Source: Chiridota heheva
Lineage: Eukaryota > Echinodermata > Holothuroidea > Apodida > Chiridotidae
Direction: 5' to 3'
NCBI GenBank assembly: GCA_020152595.1
Contig: JAIGNY010000732.1
Location: forward strand, 432,501 to 496,500
Length of the DNA stretch: 64,000 nucleotides
The notes below the pieces were generated by a model. It had not been told where the DNA came from, made no database searches, and saw only the letters and a list, made by a program, of their open reading frames with translations. Position 1 is the first letter of the stretch, and each line of letters begins with the position of its first letter. The translations under genes were made by a program, and so were the position numbers. This document shows, one piece after another, positions 53,346 to 64,000 of this stretch.

Positions 53346-55699
53346 GTTAGGTGGAGGGGAGGGTGGGGGAGATCTGTTCTGTGTAATGTGATTGCAAACA
53401 CACCCTGCCGTCGAAGTCTAGTTACGTCCCTCTATACAACTTGTCAATAGGGAAGAGAAGCTACAGATTGGGGTATGATATTATTCACTTCAAGGACCAC
53501 CATTAAAAACTTCGGTTGTGGCCCATTTTAATTGGTACGATTAGAAGATTAGAAGTACTTAAGTCTTAATATCACAACTAAACAGTTTAGAGCAACAATG
53601 TTTATCTTGGTATGTCATTTACATCCGTACGATATATATGCATAGCAGTAGCGGCACCATGGTGGGGGTGGCCCTGAGACTTCTCTCAAAGATCAGTTTT
53701 ACACTTCGTTCAAATGTGGAGAGGTAGCCTGTAGGCTTCCAATGTTCCCCACAGGCCCCCAGTTTGTGGTGTCTGGCTCCACCACTGATGCATAGACATT
53801 TTTAAGATAACTGGGAGGACCCCCCCCCCTCCCCCATTCCTCTCTCCTTCTCCCATTCCTTGCATATTCCCCTACTCAAGTCTCGTCTTCCCTGTTCCCT
53901 CTGGAAAATTCTCTTTTCATTTATTGGCATCATTCTTTTCAGGGACAAAAACAATCCATTTTGTAATTCAATGATCTATGTATACCTTCAAAATGTCCAA
54001 ATAATCATCACATTTTTTCTGACATCTGCCCCCAAAACTTTTGAATAGTAATAATCCTCAAGTTACAAAATGGGGGAGCACTACCCTATTAAGAAGCCGC
54101 TAATGATTTAAAAGCATGTATGCATTGTTCACATTAGATGTTATCTTGGCTGCCAAATAGCTTGTTTGTGGTCCCTTACAGCCCTGTCTGAAGACCATAT
54201 GATAACACCTCATCTCCATCACTGACCCTGTCAGGAGACTAATAAAACTGCAGAAATTTAAAATAAAATAAGTTTTTTTACAGTTTATTACTTTTCAGTA
54301 AAATACATGAGAACTTCGTGAAGGTATAACCTCTCGTTCACATTTGGCTTTCTACAATTAAAGATTAATGTAGAGGCTGAGGTGTTTATATGCATATTTA
54401 ATGCACGGGCTTTGACATGAGTAGAATGGCCAGACTTTAGAGGGCCATTTGTGAGTGCAAAGTCCTTTGAACTGTACATCAAATATGCATACAACTACAA
54501 TGCCAAACATTATTCTTTTTATAAAATTCTTGTTATATTGTTTAAAATGCATTTAAAATAACAAAATAGAATAAAAAATGAGAAAAGTTTATTTACATTT
54601 TTTTCCCTTTGTCAAGTTAAGAAATTCACCTGTTGTAAAAATGGACTAATAAAACCAAATACTCAAAATCGTGCATTATTGGAATTTAATGCACGGTCAT
54701 GACAATGCAAATACTCCATATAAATTTAATAATAGCCATTTTCTTGCAGACAAGTAACATCTTTGAATCGTGATATCTGCTTAACGGAAGAAGATATCAA
54801 AGCATAGTTGGTTTCGTTTGTCTTTTTGCTCTCTGTTATAGATTTTGGCCATTCCACTAAAACAATAATCATTGGATGATACAAGGTACATAGTCCTGAA
54901 CGACCTGAGTGGCATGCAGGATGAGGCTATAGAAATGTTAATGAATCAATGGTGCCTGATTACTTTAGATATAATAAATTATATTATACACAGCTTAGAT
55001 ACCTTCACAAAATCTGACATGAATGCTGAAATCCCAAAAGCTTCAAGAATTTTCCTCTGACACTCACACAAATATCTGATAAATATGTAAAAAAATTAAA
55101 AACTATATAATTCATATAAGAGTATAATTCTACTGACAAATCAGTTTTTGTCTAAATTTTCAAAACAAAATGTTGATTTTCCAGGAAAAAGTATGGATAT
55201 AGTGGGGGACATATGCATGAAATAAATTTCCCTAATTTGAAAAAAAACAGGTCTCGGGATGCACTCAGGGATCGTGTAATAATTCTCTCTCCAACATTTT
55301 TTTCCACTTTGTTTACATTACTTCTGTACTTGCTATCATTCCTGGTGGGCTGTGACTGGTTGGATTTTGCACAACAAAATTTACACTTTGGAGTACTTGG
55401 CCATTAACCTAAATATTGCTTCATAAAGAAATTTTCAAAATATAAAAATATGAAATCATATAATCTTTATGATATACTATGCAGAGGATAACATATATCT
55501 TAATAAATATCAACTACTAAAATTACATCTTTGAAAGTTACTGGCCTATCCATCTATAATTTACAAATTAATGAACAATGGATACAATTTTATTTTTGTA
55601 TAAGCAAATTCAAATGGAATCAAAATTCATGTTCAAAATAATTATTATATGTAGTGATATTCATGTAAAACAAACTCCTAAAGTAAACTTGGTTACTGA
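53346..55699. other. intergenic, no gene recognised
   Basis: AT-rich. There is a C-run at 53,820-53,833. A 63-codon open stretch at 54,872-55,060 has no recognisable domain or splice borders and I do not call it. Confidence 0.45.
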
Positions 55700-56112
55700 G
55701 GATTAAGTATGATCAAACACAAATGTATGAACCCATGGATAGGATTGAAAACATACAACGCAGAGCAACAAAGCAAATTCATAGATTAAGAAACCTATCT
55801 TATGAAGAGATATTAAGCTTGAAAATTGGATTTACCTACTCTCAGTTATTGATGAGTCTGTGGGGATATGTTTGAAACTTATCAAATGATATCTGGCAGG
55901 AATGATGGGGAAGTATATCTAATTTTTACCTCTAATACAATGCTCTGTCACTCCTGGGCACAGTCATAAAATCTTCAATAGAAGACCAAGGTTAAATGTC
56001 AGAAAGAATCATTTTTCTTTTCGGGTGGTGGACTTATGGAACAATTTATCATGTGATGTTATTAAATCACCAAGTATTCAGGCCTTCAAGAGAAGGCTGG
56101 AAATGTTTTAAA
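55700..56112 (+). mobile_element. degenerate LINE C-terminal fragment (CR1-like)
   Basis: The plus strand reads MDRIENIQRRATKQIHRLRN then LSYEEIL, a broken stretch, then in another frame RVVDLWNNLSCDVIKSPSIQ and AFKRRLEMF-stop. These are standard CR1-like blocks (IExIQRRATKxI, LSYEExL, RVVxxWNxLxxxV, FKxxLExF). Stops and frameshifts mark it as dead. Confidence 0.86.
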
Positions 56113-56558
56113 ATAATCAGCCAATGAAGTCAATTATACTGAAACATCAAATCATCCAAACAACATCATTTTGCAGAATTAGATGATTCAGAAGAAGAGC
56201 TGGTACAAGAGAAACAGAGGTGCCTTCTACCAGAAAAGGATCTGTAAGAATAATCATTAATCCATAGCATGTAGCAAGTAACTAGTTATTAATACAAGTC
56301 ACTAACCAAATTAGATTTAAAATGTTTGAAACAAATCTTTAAAAGTTTCATAGCAAAATAATCAATCAAAAATTTAATTAAAAACATATCTACTGTACAT
56401 ATATATGATGTCAAAATATCATGCAGAACAATAAAACAAAACTTTTGAAAAATCAATTTTAAATTAATCATATTTTTGTCTAATGGTGACGGTTAACTCA
56501 ATTTTTGGGGTCCAAAAATATGAGGTGCCCAAAATAATACACTTTGATTTTGTCTTTT
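56113..56558. other. intergenic, nothing recognised
   Basis: AT-rich spacer between the LINE relic and a G-rich tract. Nothing recognised. Confidence 0.45.
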
Positions 56559-56634
56559 GGCAGGGGAGGGGGGGGGGATTGAAGTGTGGTGGGGGAGATT
56601 AAAGTGTGGTGGGGGGAAGGGGGGAGGAAACCAC
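56559..56634. repeat. G-rich tract (quadruplex-capable)
   Basis: GGCAGGGGAGGGGGGGGGGA followed by two ATT(A/G)AAGTGTGGTGGGGG units and GGGGAAGGGGGGAGG: multiple runs of four or more G on the plus strand. It lies about 400 bp downstream of the end of the RAD51AP-like gene. Confidence 0.8.
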
Positions 56635-57035
56635 AGCTAAACTTCTCCAAGCTTCCCCTAGGGTTTGCCTGTTGAACTATTGACACATATCTGCATATAT
56701 AAATGATAGGTAGAAGAATGCGACACATTATAAACTCTAAACAATTATGAAAAAAAACTTGAGGGATATTAAGGACAAAATAGGATAGCAATAAGACATT
56801 ACTGAGGAAGATAACTTAAAGAAGAAAACAAATTATCAAGATATTAATGACCAGCACTGGATGCTTTTGGGACGTTAAACCTTGCTATGCTATGCTATGT
56901 TGGATGTCAACATAACATTCAAAAACAGCATAACTGACATCAAATGTTTCAACGTTAAACTTGGCAAAAAATGACAAATTAATGAAATTGTCTAAAACGC
57001 ACTGAAAATTTTAATACATGAAATGATTTTTGCAT

Positions 57036-57169
57036 TCATTTCTCTTTGCTAAGTTTTGAGTGATGCAATGATGGAGGTTTTTGTTTTCTTGACAATCCAG
57101 TCCGCCTCGTTCTTCCACACAGCGGTATTGGTGGCAGCCTTTCCAAACTGTCTCTTGGACCATGCACAT
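57036..57169 (-). CDS. RAD51AP-like gene, last exon
   Basis: Acceptor ATGATTTCAG ends at 57,170; stop TGA at 57,038-57,036. In the phase carried from the previous exons it reads VHGPRDSLERLPPIPLCG then RTRRTGLSRKQKPPSLHH and SKLSKEK. A second frame (ending KTSIIASLKT-stop) is also open but does not fit the upstream phases. Confidence 0.72.
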
Positions 57170-60100
57170 CTGAAATCATGAAAAGAGGATTCAGTGTTTA
57201 AAGAGGTTTATGGACAAAAAGAGACAATAGCCTAAAACATTTTATTGAATGGATATAGATTAATCTTATTTACAGCTTTTCAAATTTTTGGAGTAAATCT
57301 GCAAATTTGTGATATAAGGGGGAAAGGACCATTCTTTTTTCTGATGTTAATCTATAATTTTTAAAGGAATATTCCTGTTTTTAAAGGAATATTCCCATGT
57401 TTTTAAAGAAATATTTTAATGTTTTTAAAGGAATATTCCCATGTTTTTAAAAGAATATTCCCATATTTATAAAGGAATATTCCCATGTTTTTAAAAGAAT
57501 ATTCCCATGTTTATAGAGAAATATTCCAATGTTTTTAATAATATACAATAACTTTTAACAATGGAGTAGAAAATACATTTTTATCAATGGAGTAGAAAGT
57601 ACATTTTATCAGTTTCAAAGGCTGGAATTACAGAATTAAACATTGCATGAACTTGATTTTAAGCTGTCTTCCTGTTCATCTATCACAAACTTTGCATATA
57701 TAAAAAAATCCTCACTTTTTGGTCATGGTCAACCATAAGTCAAAAACCTAATAGTCTATATTCATAGTGTGAAAGCATCTGTTTTGCTGAGAATTGTATT
57801 GCGGGACATGTAGTATTCTGAGAAGAATCATAAAAAAAGATGATAGTTTACATCAATCTTACAAGAAATGATGAAGCTTGGAAATCCACTCGGGAACCTT
57901 GCTTGACTTTGTGGTTGCATCGCTTGAAGCCACTGATAAGCTGATGGAACTATTGAAGAGATGGGAGTGATACCGGAAGAGCATCTTAGAGCCGAGGAGA
58001 CATCTGTTGAAGAAAAGGCAACTCCTTGATGAAATAAGCACTCATCTACAAATTATTCATGTGAAAATTAACCTATTCCTTTTGTATACACATCATACAT
58101 GGATTGATCCCTCCTCAAAATGCTTTCAGCTTTTAATGATATCTTTAAAAGTGAAATGATTTGTTAACTGTGATCCCAACCAGAAGCAGCATGCTGGAGG
58201 GGATCATCACCACATCACCAAGTTGATGCGCTGATCAGAAAATTTGTGTCTCACCTATGATTAAGTTAAATCATTTATATAATTATTTTGAAAGACTCAA
58301 AATTATTTCCAACAAATTCATACATTTCTATTAGAAATTGACAAAAAACATTTAAGGTAAAGTCACATAATTTAGATATACCGTCTCAGCATCCATGCAA
58401 ACAGTGGCATAGAACTGGGGCCCAGGGCCCCCAATATTTATATTGGTGGTCAGGGGGCCAAGGCCCCTAATATTTGGAAGGAGGGGGCCAAGTACCATTT
58501 TGCTCCCCCCCAATAATAAAGATCTAATAAATTAATTTTGTTGAGTCCATGACATCATCTTAAATTTTTGGAAAATCTTGAATTTTTAAAAAATTTTTTT
58601 AATTATATGTGACATTTGCTTTAATTTTGGGGAAATTTTCTTCAATTTTAGTAAATTGTCTTCAATTTCAAAAAGTTTTCTTTAATTTTGGGAATTTTCC
58701 TTTATATAGATAAGTCTTCTTCAATTTTAGAGGAGGTTTTTTAATTTGGAGAAATCTTCAATTTTCGTACATTTTCTAGAAATTTTCTTCAATTTTCATC
58801 CAAAAATTCTCCTTCAATTCAAATTGCATAGAATTTCCTTTATTTTTGTGAAGTTTTCTTTAATTTTCAAGACGTTTTCTTCAATTTTCGTGAAATTTCC
58901 TTCATTTTTGGGAAATTTTCTGGAAATATTATCTAATTTAAGAAACATTCTTAAATTTTCGTTAAATTTTCTTCACTTTTTAAGCAGTTTTCTTCAATTT
59001 TTAAGAAGTTTTCTTCAATTTTCAAGAAGTTTTCTTTAATTTTTAGAAAATTTCCTTTTTTCAGAAAATTTCCTTCATTTTTGGGATGTTTTCTAAAATT
59101 TTCAGGAAATGTTGCCAGATTTTACCAACTTGACTTCAAATCATTCTAAGACCACCCCCTTCTTCACCTTTCCAAATAGTTTGTGGACCGTGATATAAGA
59201 TTTATACAATTTTGTATACAGTTTTGTTGGGACAAAAATAAACTTGGCCCCCCAATGTCAAATTTCTTCCTACACCACTGGCATACAGCCATGCCGCATA
59301 CACAGATGCAGATCCCCTGCACAGTCAACATAGGCACAATACCCCTTCCCCTCTTCTTGTAAATGTAATGTGCTCCTTAACCATCTAAATCAATTTGATA
59401 CTTATTGTGGCATTGATACATTTTTCCTTTGGAAAAGTTACATCTTTGACAAAATCATTCAACACTGCTTACATTAAAATTTATTAAAATAAATCAGCTT
59501 TGGTAAAATTTGTAATCAGCAAATAAAGTCAGACTTGATCTTTATACTTTGCTAAGCTTTCAGAACCCTAAAATTTTCCTTTAAAGTGTTTTCTGATCAC
59601 CTGATAAGCATTTGTAAGTTTGAAATAGGGAGCTGGCAACCCTTACAGAAAAACCAGATTGCTGCAAGCTTGCAATAAGCTAACAATTTTTAGCTTGTGC
59701 AAACTTGCTGCAACCTTGCAGCAAGTTAGTATTTGGGACAAATGCAAACTTGTTAGCTTGTGCAAGTTAGCAAAAAACTTTCACAAGCTTGCAAAAACTT
59801 CTGCATGCTTGCTCAAGCTAACGAATATTTTTTGCAAGCTTGCTCAAGCTAATGTTACTTTGCTCAAGCTAGCAAGCTTACATTTGTCCCAAATACTAGC
59901 TTGCCCTAAGGTTGCAGCAAGCTTGCAGCAAGCTTGCAGCAAGTTTGTGCAAGCTAAAAATTGTAAGCTTGTCACAAGCTTGCTGCAAGCTAGTTTTTTT
60001 TCTGTAAGGGAAACTAGCTCACTACTTCAAGAAGAAAACACTCATTTCCCTTTCCAGCATTTAAGCAATTTGATTTTTAAACCAGTAGTAAGGATGTTCA

Positions 60101-63100
60101 AGCATTTTCACTGAATAAGTAAATTTCCTAAATATCTACAATAAGTAGAAGAGCAATCATTGAATGAATCACTTACTTGGAAATAACTTTTAAACAATAA
60201 TCTTCAAAAAGGATTTTTAAGTTCTTGACAAAGGAATCTTGATATGTGCCCTCTCAGAAAAATAAAAAGCAAGTTTGAATGATGCTAACTCACAGCATTG
60301 GAAAGAATCAAATGCTTAATCCTTGAGATAAGGTCACTATGAACTATTGAAATTTTAAAATGATAGCACAAAAATATTACCAAAGATTTCATTAATCTCC
60401 TGTGCATCAATTGTCTCTGTGCTCCGACACTGAGCATCTGCGGAAAGATCAAAGCACTACTTAGAGTAAAGAAAAATAGGTGACAATCATTATTGGCAGT
60501 ACAGAGGAGAAATTACCAGTACTACCAGTTTGGGGAGAAAAAATTAGCGAAAAATGGTCTACCCAATCCATGTTCAATTTGAGGTAAAAGTTGCTAATGA
60601 ATGTTCTCATCTTCTTTTGCTTTTGAAATTTTGCCACAAAGTTGAAGAAAATGTTGTATTGTACTTTGTAAGAATTGAGCAATTTTACAAAATTCAAAAT
60701 CATGATTCAGAAAAATTGTAAAAATTGAAAGATTCAACAAAATCTAAAAATCTTTTCCCTTGAAAATACTAGCTACTCTGATGCCCTGATTCTTCTCAGA
60801 TATGTGAAAAATACTAAAGACAGGAACTTGGGGTAAAACTGCTGCACTACATGATAGACTTTTGTTCAAAGAAATGATAACTTTTTCAACAGAAATTTTA
60901 CATAAAGTTGGTAAAATATTTTTATTTAATCCCAGGAAACATTTTTATGAGGGAAAAGTCACCTAAAATTCTGACAACTTTTCATCCCTGCTGAATATTG
61001 TTTTTTGAGAAAAACTGATTAAATTAATATTTTACATTTTATAAGAAACTTTCAATAAATCATGGGGCAGCAATGTTAAATACTTTGTCATGGTTCATAC
61101 ATTATAAACATATCAAATTGCACATGAATTTTAAGTGATCCCACATATGATTACCAAGACTCTGTATGTTAGTGATAAGCTATCTCATCTCATCTACCAT
61201 TCACAGGATTCAAAACTCATCAAGAACTTAGATAGTCTAGTTGTTGCAACTGTCTCGTTCATATCTAATTAATTTTTCCAAGACCCAGAAATGATGTGTC
61301 TTATTTTGTTAGAGTGCATCTAGTTTCCGCATGCTTCACAATAATTTAGCAAATTAAAAACTCAGAAAGGATTCTTGCAACAACAACAACATACCTTTGT
61401 TTGTCTCCAGATGATACAAAGATACAGAATCATCCTCATCTTGAGAATACTCAAGAAGCTTGGGAACTTCTTGGTCAACAGAGGGAACGATCTCTTCATC
61501 TCCCAAATCACTTTGTTCATCTGGTGTAAGATGTTCTGCGATTGTTTCCTCCCTCTTAACATTAAAGACTTTTGAGCATTTCTCTTGTACATCATCATCA
61601 CAACTATCTACTCCACACTGGGAAGGGAAGTCTTCCCCATCTCCGGTTACACTCAAATTGTCCTCCTTGCTCTTTGCATCAAGTACATCCTGCTTCATGC
61701 CCTCATTCCTCCCCATTCCAAATTGATGACAATTTGGATCCCCATCCTGCAATTTAAAGCAACTGGTAACACAACCTGACATTCCTTGAGAAACAAGCTG
61801 ACCATCAGACTGATTTGAGGCATTTTCACCAACTTTGGTAGAAGTGAGCAAATTTTCTAAGCTTGTATCACTGTGGGATGACATACCTGGGATACATTTT
61901 CCCCTCAATCTGATGCTGTATCTTTGCTTCAGGTGATACATTATCTATACCATCTTCTAAAAGTTGAAGAAAATTGGTCTGATCCAAATTCAAGGTAGTA
62001 TTTGTATAAACTGAAATCTTCTTTGCATATTGAATCTCGTCATGATGAGAAATACTACTCGGCTTTTTTTTAGCATCACAGCATGACATGTCTATGTCAG
62101 TGACCTGCAATACCTTTCTTGTCCTTTGATGAATAAAGATCAGGAGTAGAACCAACAAGTTGAACATCAATCTTGTCACAATCATCAGAGTCTGTATTCT
62201 TGTGTAAGAAGTAATCCTCATCAATACTCTGTCTTTTCTGTTGAGTAGGAGAATTTATGCCCTTTTCTGATAAAGTCAGGTTTAATCTGTTGTGATTAAC
62301 ACTCTGCGTAGTAGAACATTTTGTAGTTGCCATTTCATCTCTTATTGCAGGTGAATGTAAATGGTCTAGCTCCTCATTTTTGTTATTGGTACACTCTTTA
62401 GTTGCCCTGTTAAATATTTCCAGTTGGTGTGTGTAACCATTTCGAATAGATGAATTACTGTCTGTGATAAAAGGAAACCTGGTGTCATTAAATTTAATTC
62501 TCTTTGCTTCTGATTCTTGCAAAGCCACGCATGAAAATTCATCAAATGAAGAAAATGTGAAACCTTGTGGACTTGTGTTGAGATGCTTTCTCTTCGAGTT
62601 ACAGATGACATCCTGTGGCATACTTTCTTGGAAAAAGTCTACAAATATCTGAGCTTTAGGAAACAAACTTTCTTGTATTTCCTTCCATTTTCAGTAGAAT
62701 CCCGACTTTCAAACAACCAGCTACACTTTGATGATGTTCCATTATCAATCAATGAGTTTTGTTGACAGCTCATCTGTTCATTCTCTTCCTGGTTGTTAAA
62801 TGCTTCTGTCAACTTGCTCTGATTTTTTATTTGAGAATAAGGAAGAATGTGAACTCTAGAAGAGACGCTTTGATTGATTGACACCTGTTTCTCGCATCGC
62901 AAATTTAAATATTTTTCTCCGTTTGTGCACTCAGTATTTTTGTTATAACCATCCACGGTGGATGACCTTTGTTTCATCAGGAGTAGCCTTCGAGTTTCCT
63001 GCCAAAGAGTCGATGGTTCTTTCACTCACTGCATCAGGAGGTTTTTGCATTACCTCAGTATCCACTTTTTGTTGATTGCCCTTCAAGAATAGCTGCACAG

Positions 63101-63873
63101 CCTCAGCAACAGTCTCATCCAGAAACACAGATACTGAACTTTCAATGTTACATGATCTATCTTGCGGTATTTTCAGGAAAGTCGAGAGTAATTCATTGGG
63201 ACTTCTTGCATTGTGTACACATGATATGCTTGAATCTCCCTCTTCATTGTGAACAGGTAGGTTGATTTTGGCATGGTATCTGCTGGTTTGCACTGCTACA
63301 TCTATGATCTGATTCAAAAATTGTTGAATGCCACTTGTGGGGTTGGAAATTTCTGGTGTCATATTATCCATTTCAGGATAAGCTGTAAGATAAAAAAAAA
63401 GATTGAATTATTTAAAGATAGCCTACTTATTTTATTTCAAAACCTTTCCTACATATGACTGTACAACCTAACACAGACTGCTACTGCTTAACAAAATCAA
63501 GATTTGATGTCATGCTACTTGCATCAAAACCTCATTTAAAGGTATATGGATATATAAAGGCCATATTAGCTAGATTACTTCAAAATCTTTAAAAACCATC
63601 ATAAAACAAAGAAATTAATCAAATTTGTTTAAAAATTTTACAGAATTTTAAATTTCAGGCATTAATTTGCATGTTTTATGCAAATTTTGTAATTGTACAG
63701 TATTACAGAGTGAACCTGGTATTTCTTTTCTAAGACACAATCCTTTTCTTTTAAAATGTCTATCATAATTCTTTGAAGTGGTGCAGTAAATTCTGACCAA
63801 AAAGTTTTGGAGTCTTTGCCATGCCCCCAAATAACATTCTCGCAAGAATAATCTGTCCTATCATTTTCAGTGA
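57036..63873 (-). CDS. candidate RAD51-associated protein (RAD51AP1/2-like), 3' part of gene
   Basis: Minus-strand gene assembled from four phase-compatible exons (61,395-63,382; 60,381-60,437; 57,863-58,003; 57,036-57,169) and a probable upstream exon (63,716-63,873). The 5' end lies beyond the window. The large exon encodes about 660 hydrophilic, Ser/Asn/Asp-rich residues without a recognised fold. The final exon ends in PIPLCGRTRRTGLSRKQKPP then SLHHSKLSKEK-stop. The core R-x-GLSR-x6-LH matches in spacing the C-terminal RAD51-binding motif of RAD51AP1 and RAD51AP2. A large exon plus this C-terminal motif is reminiscent of RAD51AP2. If correct it would assist RAD51 in homologous recombination in the nucleus. 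Identification rests on one short motif; the large exon has four frameshifts as sequenced. Confidence 0.55.
57357..57545. repeat. 22-bp minisatellite (TTTTTAAAGGAATATTCCCATG)
   Basis: About eight copies of a 22-bp unit, TTTTAAAGGAATATTCCCAT plus GT. The core TTAAAGGAATATTCCCATG equals the terminus of MITE family M3 (complement of 39,868-39,884 with its TTAA). Intronic in the RAD51AP-like gene. Confidence 0.9.
57863..58003 (-). CDS. RAD51AP-like gene, penultimate exon
   Basis: Acceptor CTTCAACAG ends at 58,004; donor is CTT|GTAAGA. In phase it encodes DVSSALRCSSGITPISSIVP, SAYQWLQAMQPQSQARFPSG and FPSFIIS. No known domain. Phase 1 in and 1 out. Another frame is open through the exon (containing SKVPEWISKLHHF), so the choice depends on phase continuity. 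Confidence 0.7.
58560..59110. repeat. degenerate ~21-bp array (TTTTCTTCAATTTTCGTGAAA)
   Basis: About 25 diverged copies of a unit near GAAATTTTCTTCAATTTTCG. Similar motifs, complemented, occur at 3,290-3,420. It lies in an intron, and the Phe/Leu-rich plus frame is an artefact. Confidence 0.82.
59111..59635. other. intronic, nothing recognised
   Basis: Intron of the RAD51AP-like gene; no recognised element. Confidence 0.45.
59636..60012. mobile_element. foldback element with CCCTTACAG termini and CAAGCTTGC repeats
   Basis: Inverted termini CCCTTACAGAAAAA / TTTTTTCTGTAAGGG. The whole 375 bp is self-complementary in blocks, with about a dozen variants of the palindrome GCAAGCTTGC and matching arms such as ATTTGGGACAAATG / CATTTGTCCCAAAT. 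No protein is supported. MITE-like; superfamily not assigned. Confidence 0.83.
60381..60437 (-). CDS. RAD51AP-like gene, 57-bp exon
   Basis: Acceptor TTTCCGCAG ends at 60,438; donor is TTTG|GTAATA. It encodes AQCRSTETIDAQEINEIF. Phase 1 in and 1 out, matching the large exon before and the 141-bp exon after it. Confidence 0.72.
60438..61394. other. intronic, nothing recognised
   Basis: AT-rich intron without recognised repeats. Confidence 0.5.
61395..63382 (-). CDS. RAD51AP-like gene, large exon with four apparent frameshifts
   Basis: Acceptor TTATCTTACAG ends at 63,383; donor is AAAG|GTATGT. Five overlapping frames tile the exon with no unfilled gap: YPEMDNMTPEISN...; GYNKNTECTNGEKYLNLRCE...; EIQESLFPKAQIFVDFFQES...; VTDIDMSCCDAKKKPSSISH...; PGMSSHSDTSLENLLTSTK... 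to SVSLYHLETNKG. Frame changes fall near 62,945-63,000, 62,675, 62,120 and 61,900, all close to short homopolymers (such as GAAAATGG and GGGGAAAA). Correcting for the net two extra bases gives a phase 1 exit, as the next exon needs. About 660 residues, rich in Ser, Asp, Asn and Gln; the C-terminal part is acidic (EYSQDEDDSVSLY). No fold recognised. Confidence 0.72.
63716..63873 (-). CDS. probable upstream exon of the RAD51AP-like gene
   Basis: Acceptor AAATCTTAG ends at 63,874; donor is CCAG|GTTCAC. It encodes TENDRTDYSCENVIWGHGKD, SKTFWSEFTAPLQRIMIDIL and KEKDCVLEKKYQ, a composition much more protein-like than the surrounding sequence. The phase 0 exit does not match the phase 1 entry of the large exon. 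Either a small exon is missed, the donor differs, or there is another base error. Confidence 0.5.
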
Positions 63874-64000
63874 CTAAGATTTAGGAAAAATTAAAGAACA
63901 ACATGAAGATTTCGAGTGGTCTTCCCAGTCATACATCATAGATTTTCCATGAATTAAAAACTGATCATGCTTTGATAAGCCATAAGTCAAAAACTATGAA

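Noticed and set aside
54872..55060. Possible small plus-strand exon (MDDTRYIVLNDLSGMQDEAI...)
   Set aside because: Reasonable composition, but no convincing acceptor/donor pair, no homology and no neighbouring exons on that strand.
57036..58003. Alternative frame through the last two exons of the RAD51AP-like gene (SKVPEWISKLHHF ... KTSIIASLKT-stop)
   Set aside because: It is open across the junction, but requires phase 2 from the 57-bp exon, which exits in phase 1. It also lacks the RAD51-type motif.
58746..59039. Phe-rich membrane-like plus frame
   Set aside because: Derived from the TTTTCTTCAATTTT array within an intron of the opposite-strand gene.

Overview
This is eukaryotic nuclear DNA. 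It is AT-rich, has almost no long open frames, and is crowded with LINE, SINE and MITE relics, minisatellites and (TA)n arrays. Coding capacity appears only as short exons with GT-AG borders and matching phases. The density of short tandem arrays, TAGGCCTA-type runs near 48.0-49.0 kb, tRNA-derived SINEs and conserved metazoan genes suggest a marine invertebrate deuterostome, most likely an echinoderm. The species is inference.

Two genes can be read, both on the minus strand. The first spans 9,204-49,194 and is a complete orthologue of TMEM237, a four-pass membrane protein of the ciliary transition zone. I assembled 15 exons by hand. Every splice phase agrees, and the total is 1,485 nt (494 residues plus stop). 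The conserved SQPVG-x-x-F-x-E block and all four membrane segments are present. The gene covers about 40 kb for 1.5 kb of coding sequence because its introns are filled with repeats. The second gene, 57,036 to about 63,873 and continuing beyond the right edge, has a 2-kb exon for a hydrophilic protein and three small 3' exons. It ends in a motif (RTGLSRKQKPPSLHH) resembling the C-terminal RAD51-binding motif of RAD51AP1/RAD51AP2. As sequenced, the large exon carries four reading-frame shifts, apparently at or near short homopolymers.

Layout: 0-9.2 kb holds no recognised gene but several minisatellites and a LINE 3' end. The last of these arrays contains the TMEM237 stop codon. 9.2-15.5 kb (last TMEM237 intron) holds a LINE nested inside another LINE, a SINE and a 45-bp array. 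15.5-26.4 kb has exons 14-9 between arrays. 26.4-35.6 kb is one intron containing a hAT-like element and a 5.5-kb complex inverted-repeat element, both embedded in (TA)n. 35.6-49.2 kb has exons 8-1 among TTAA-flanked MITEs, SINEs and LINE pieces. 49.2-57.0 kb is intergenic repeat sequence. 57.0-64.0 kb is the RAD51AP-like gene.

The most interesting points are: TMEM237's C-terminus and stop codon lie inside a minisatellite; TMEM237 exon 2 sits between 300-bp inverted repeats that could drive exon circularisation; a large inverted-repeat element has outward-facing splice-donor consensus at both ends; and two tandem arrays appear to have grown from transposon ends (a LINE stop-codon region and a MITE terminus).
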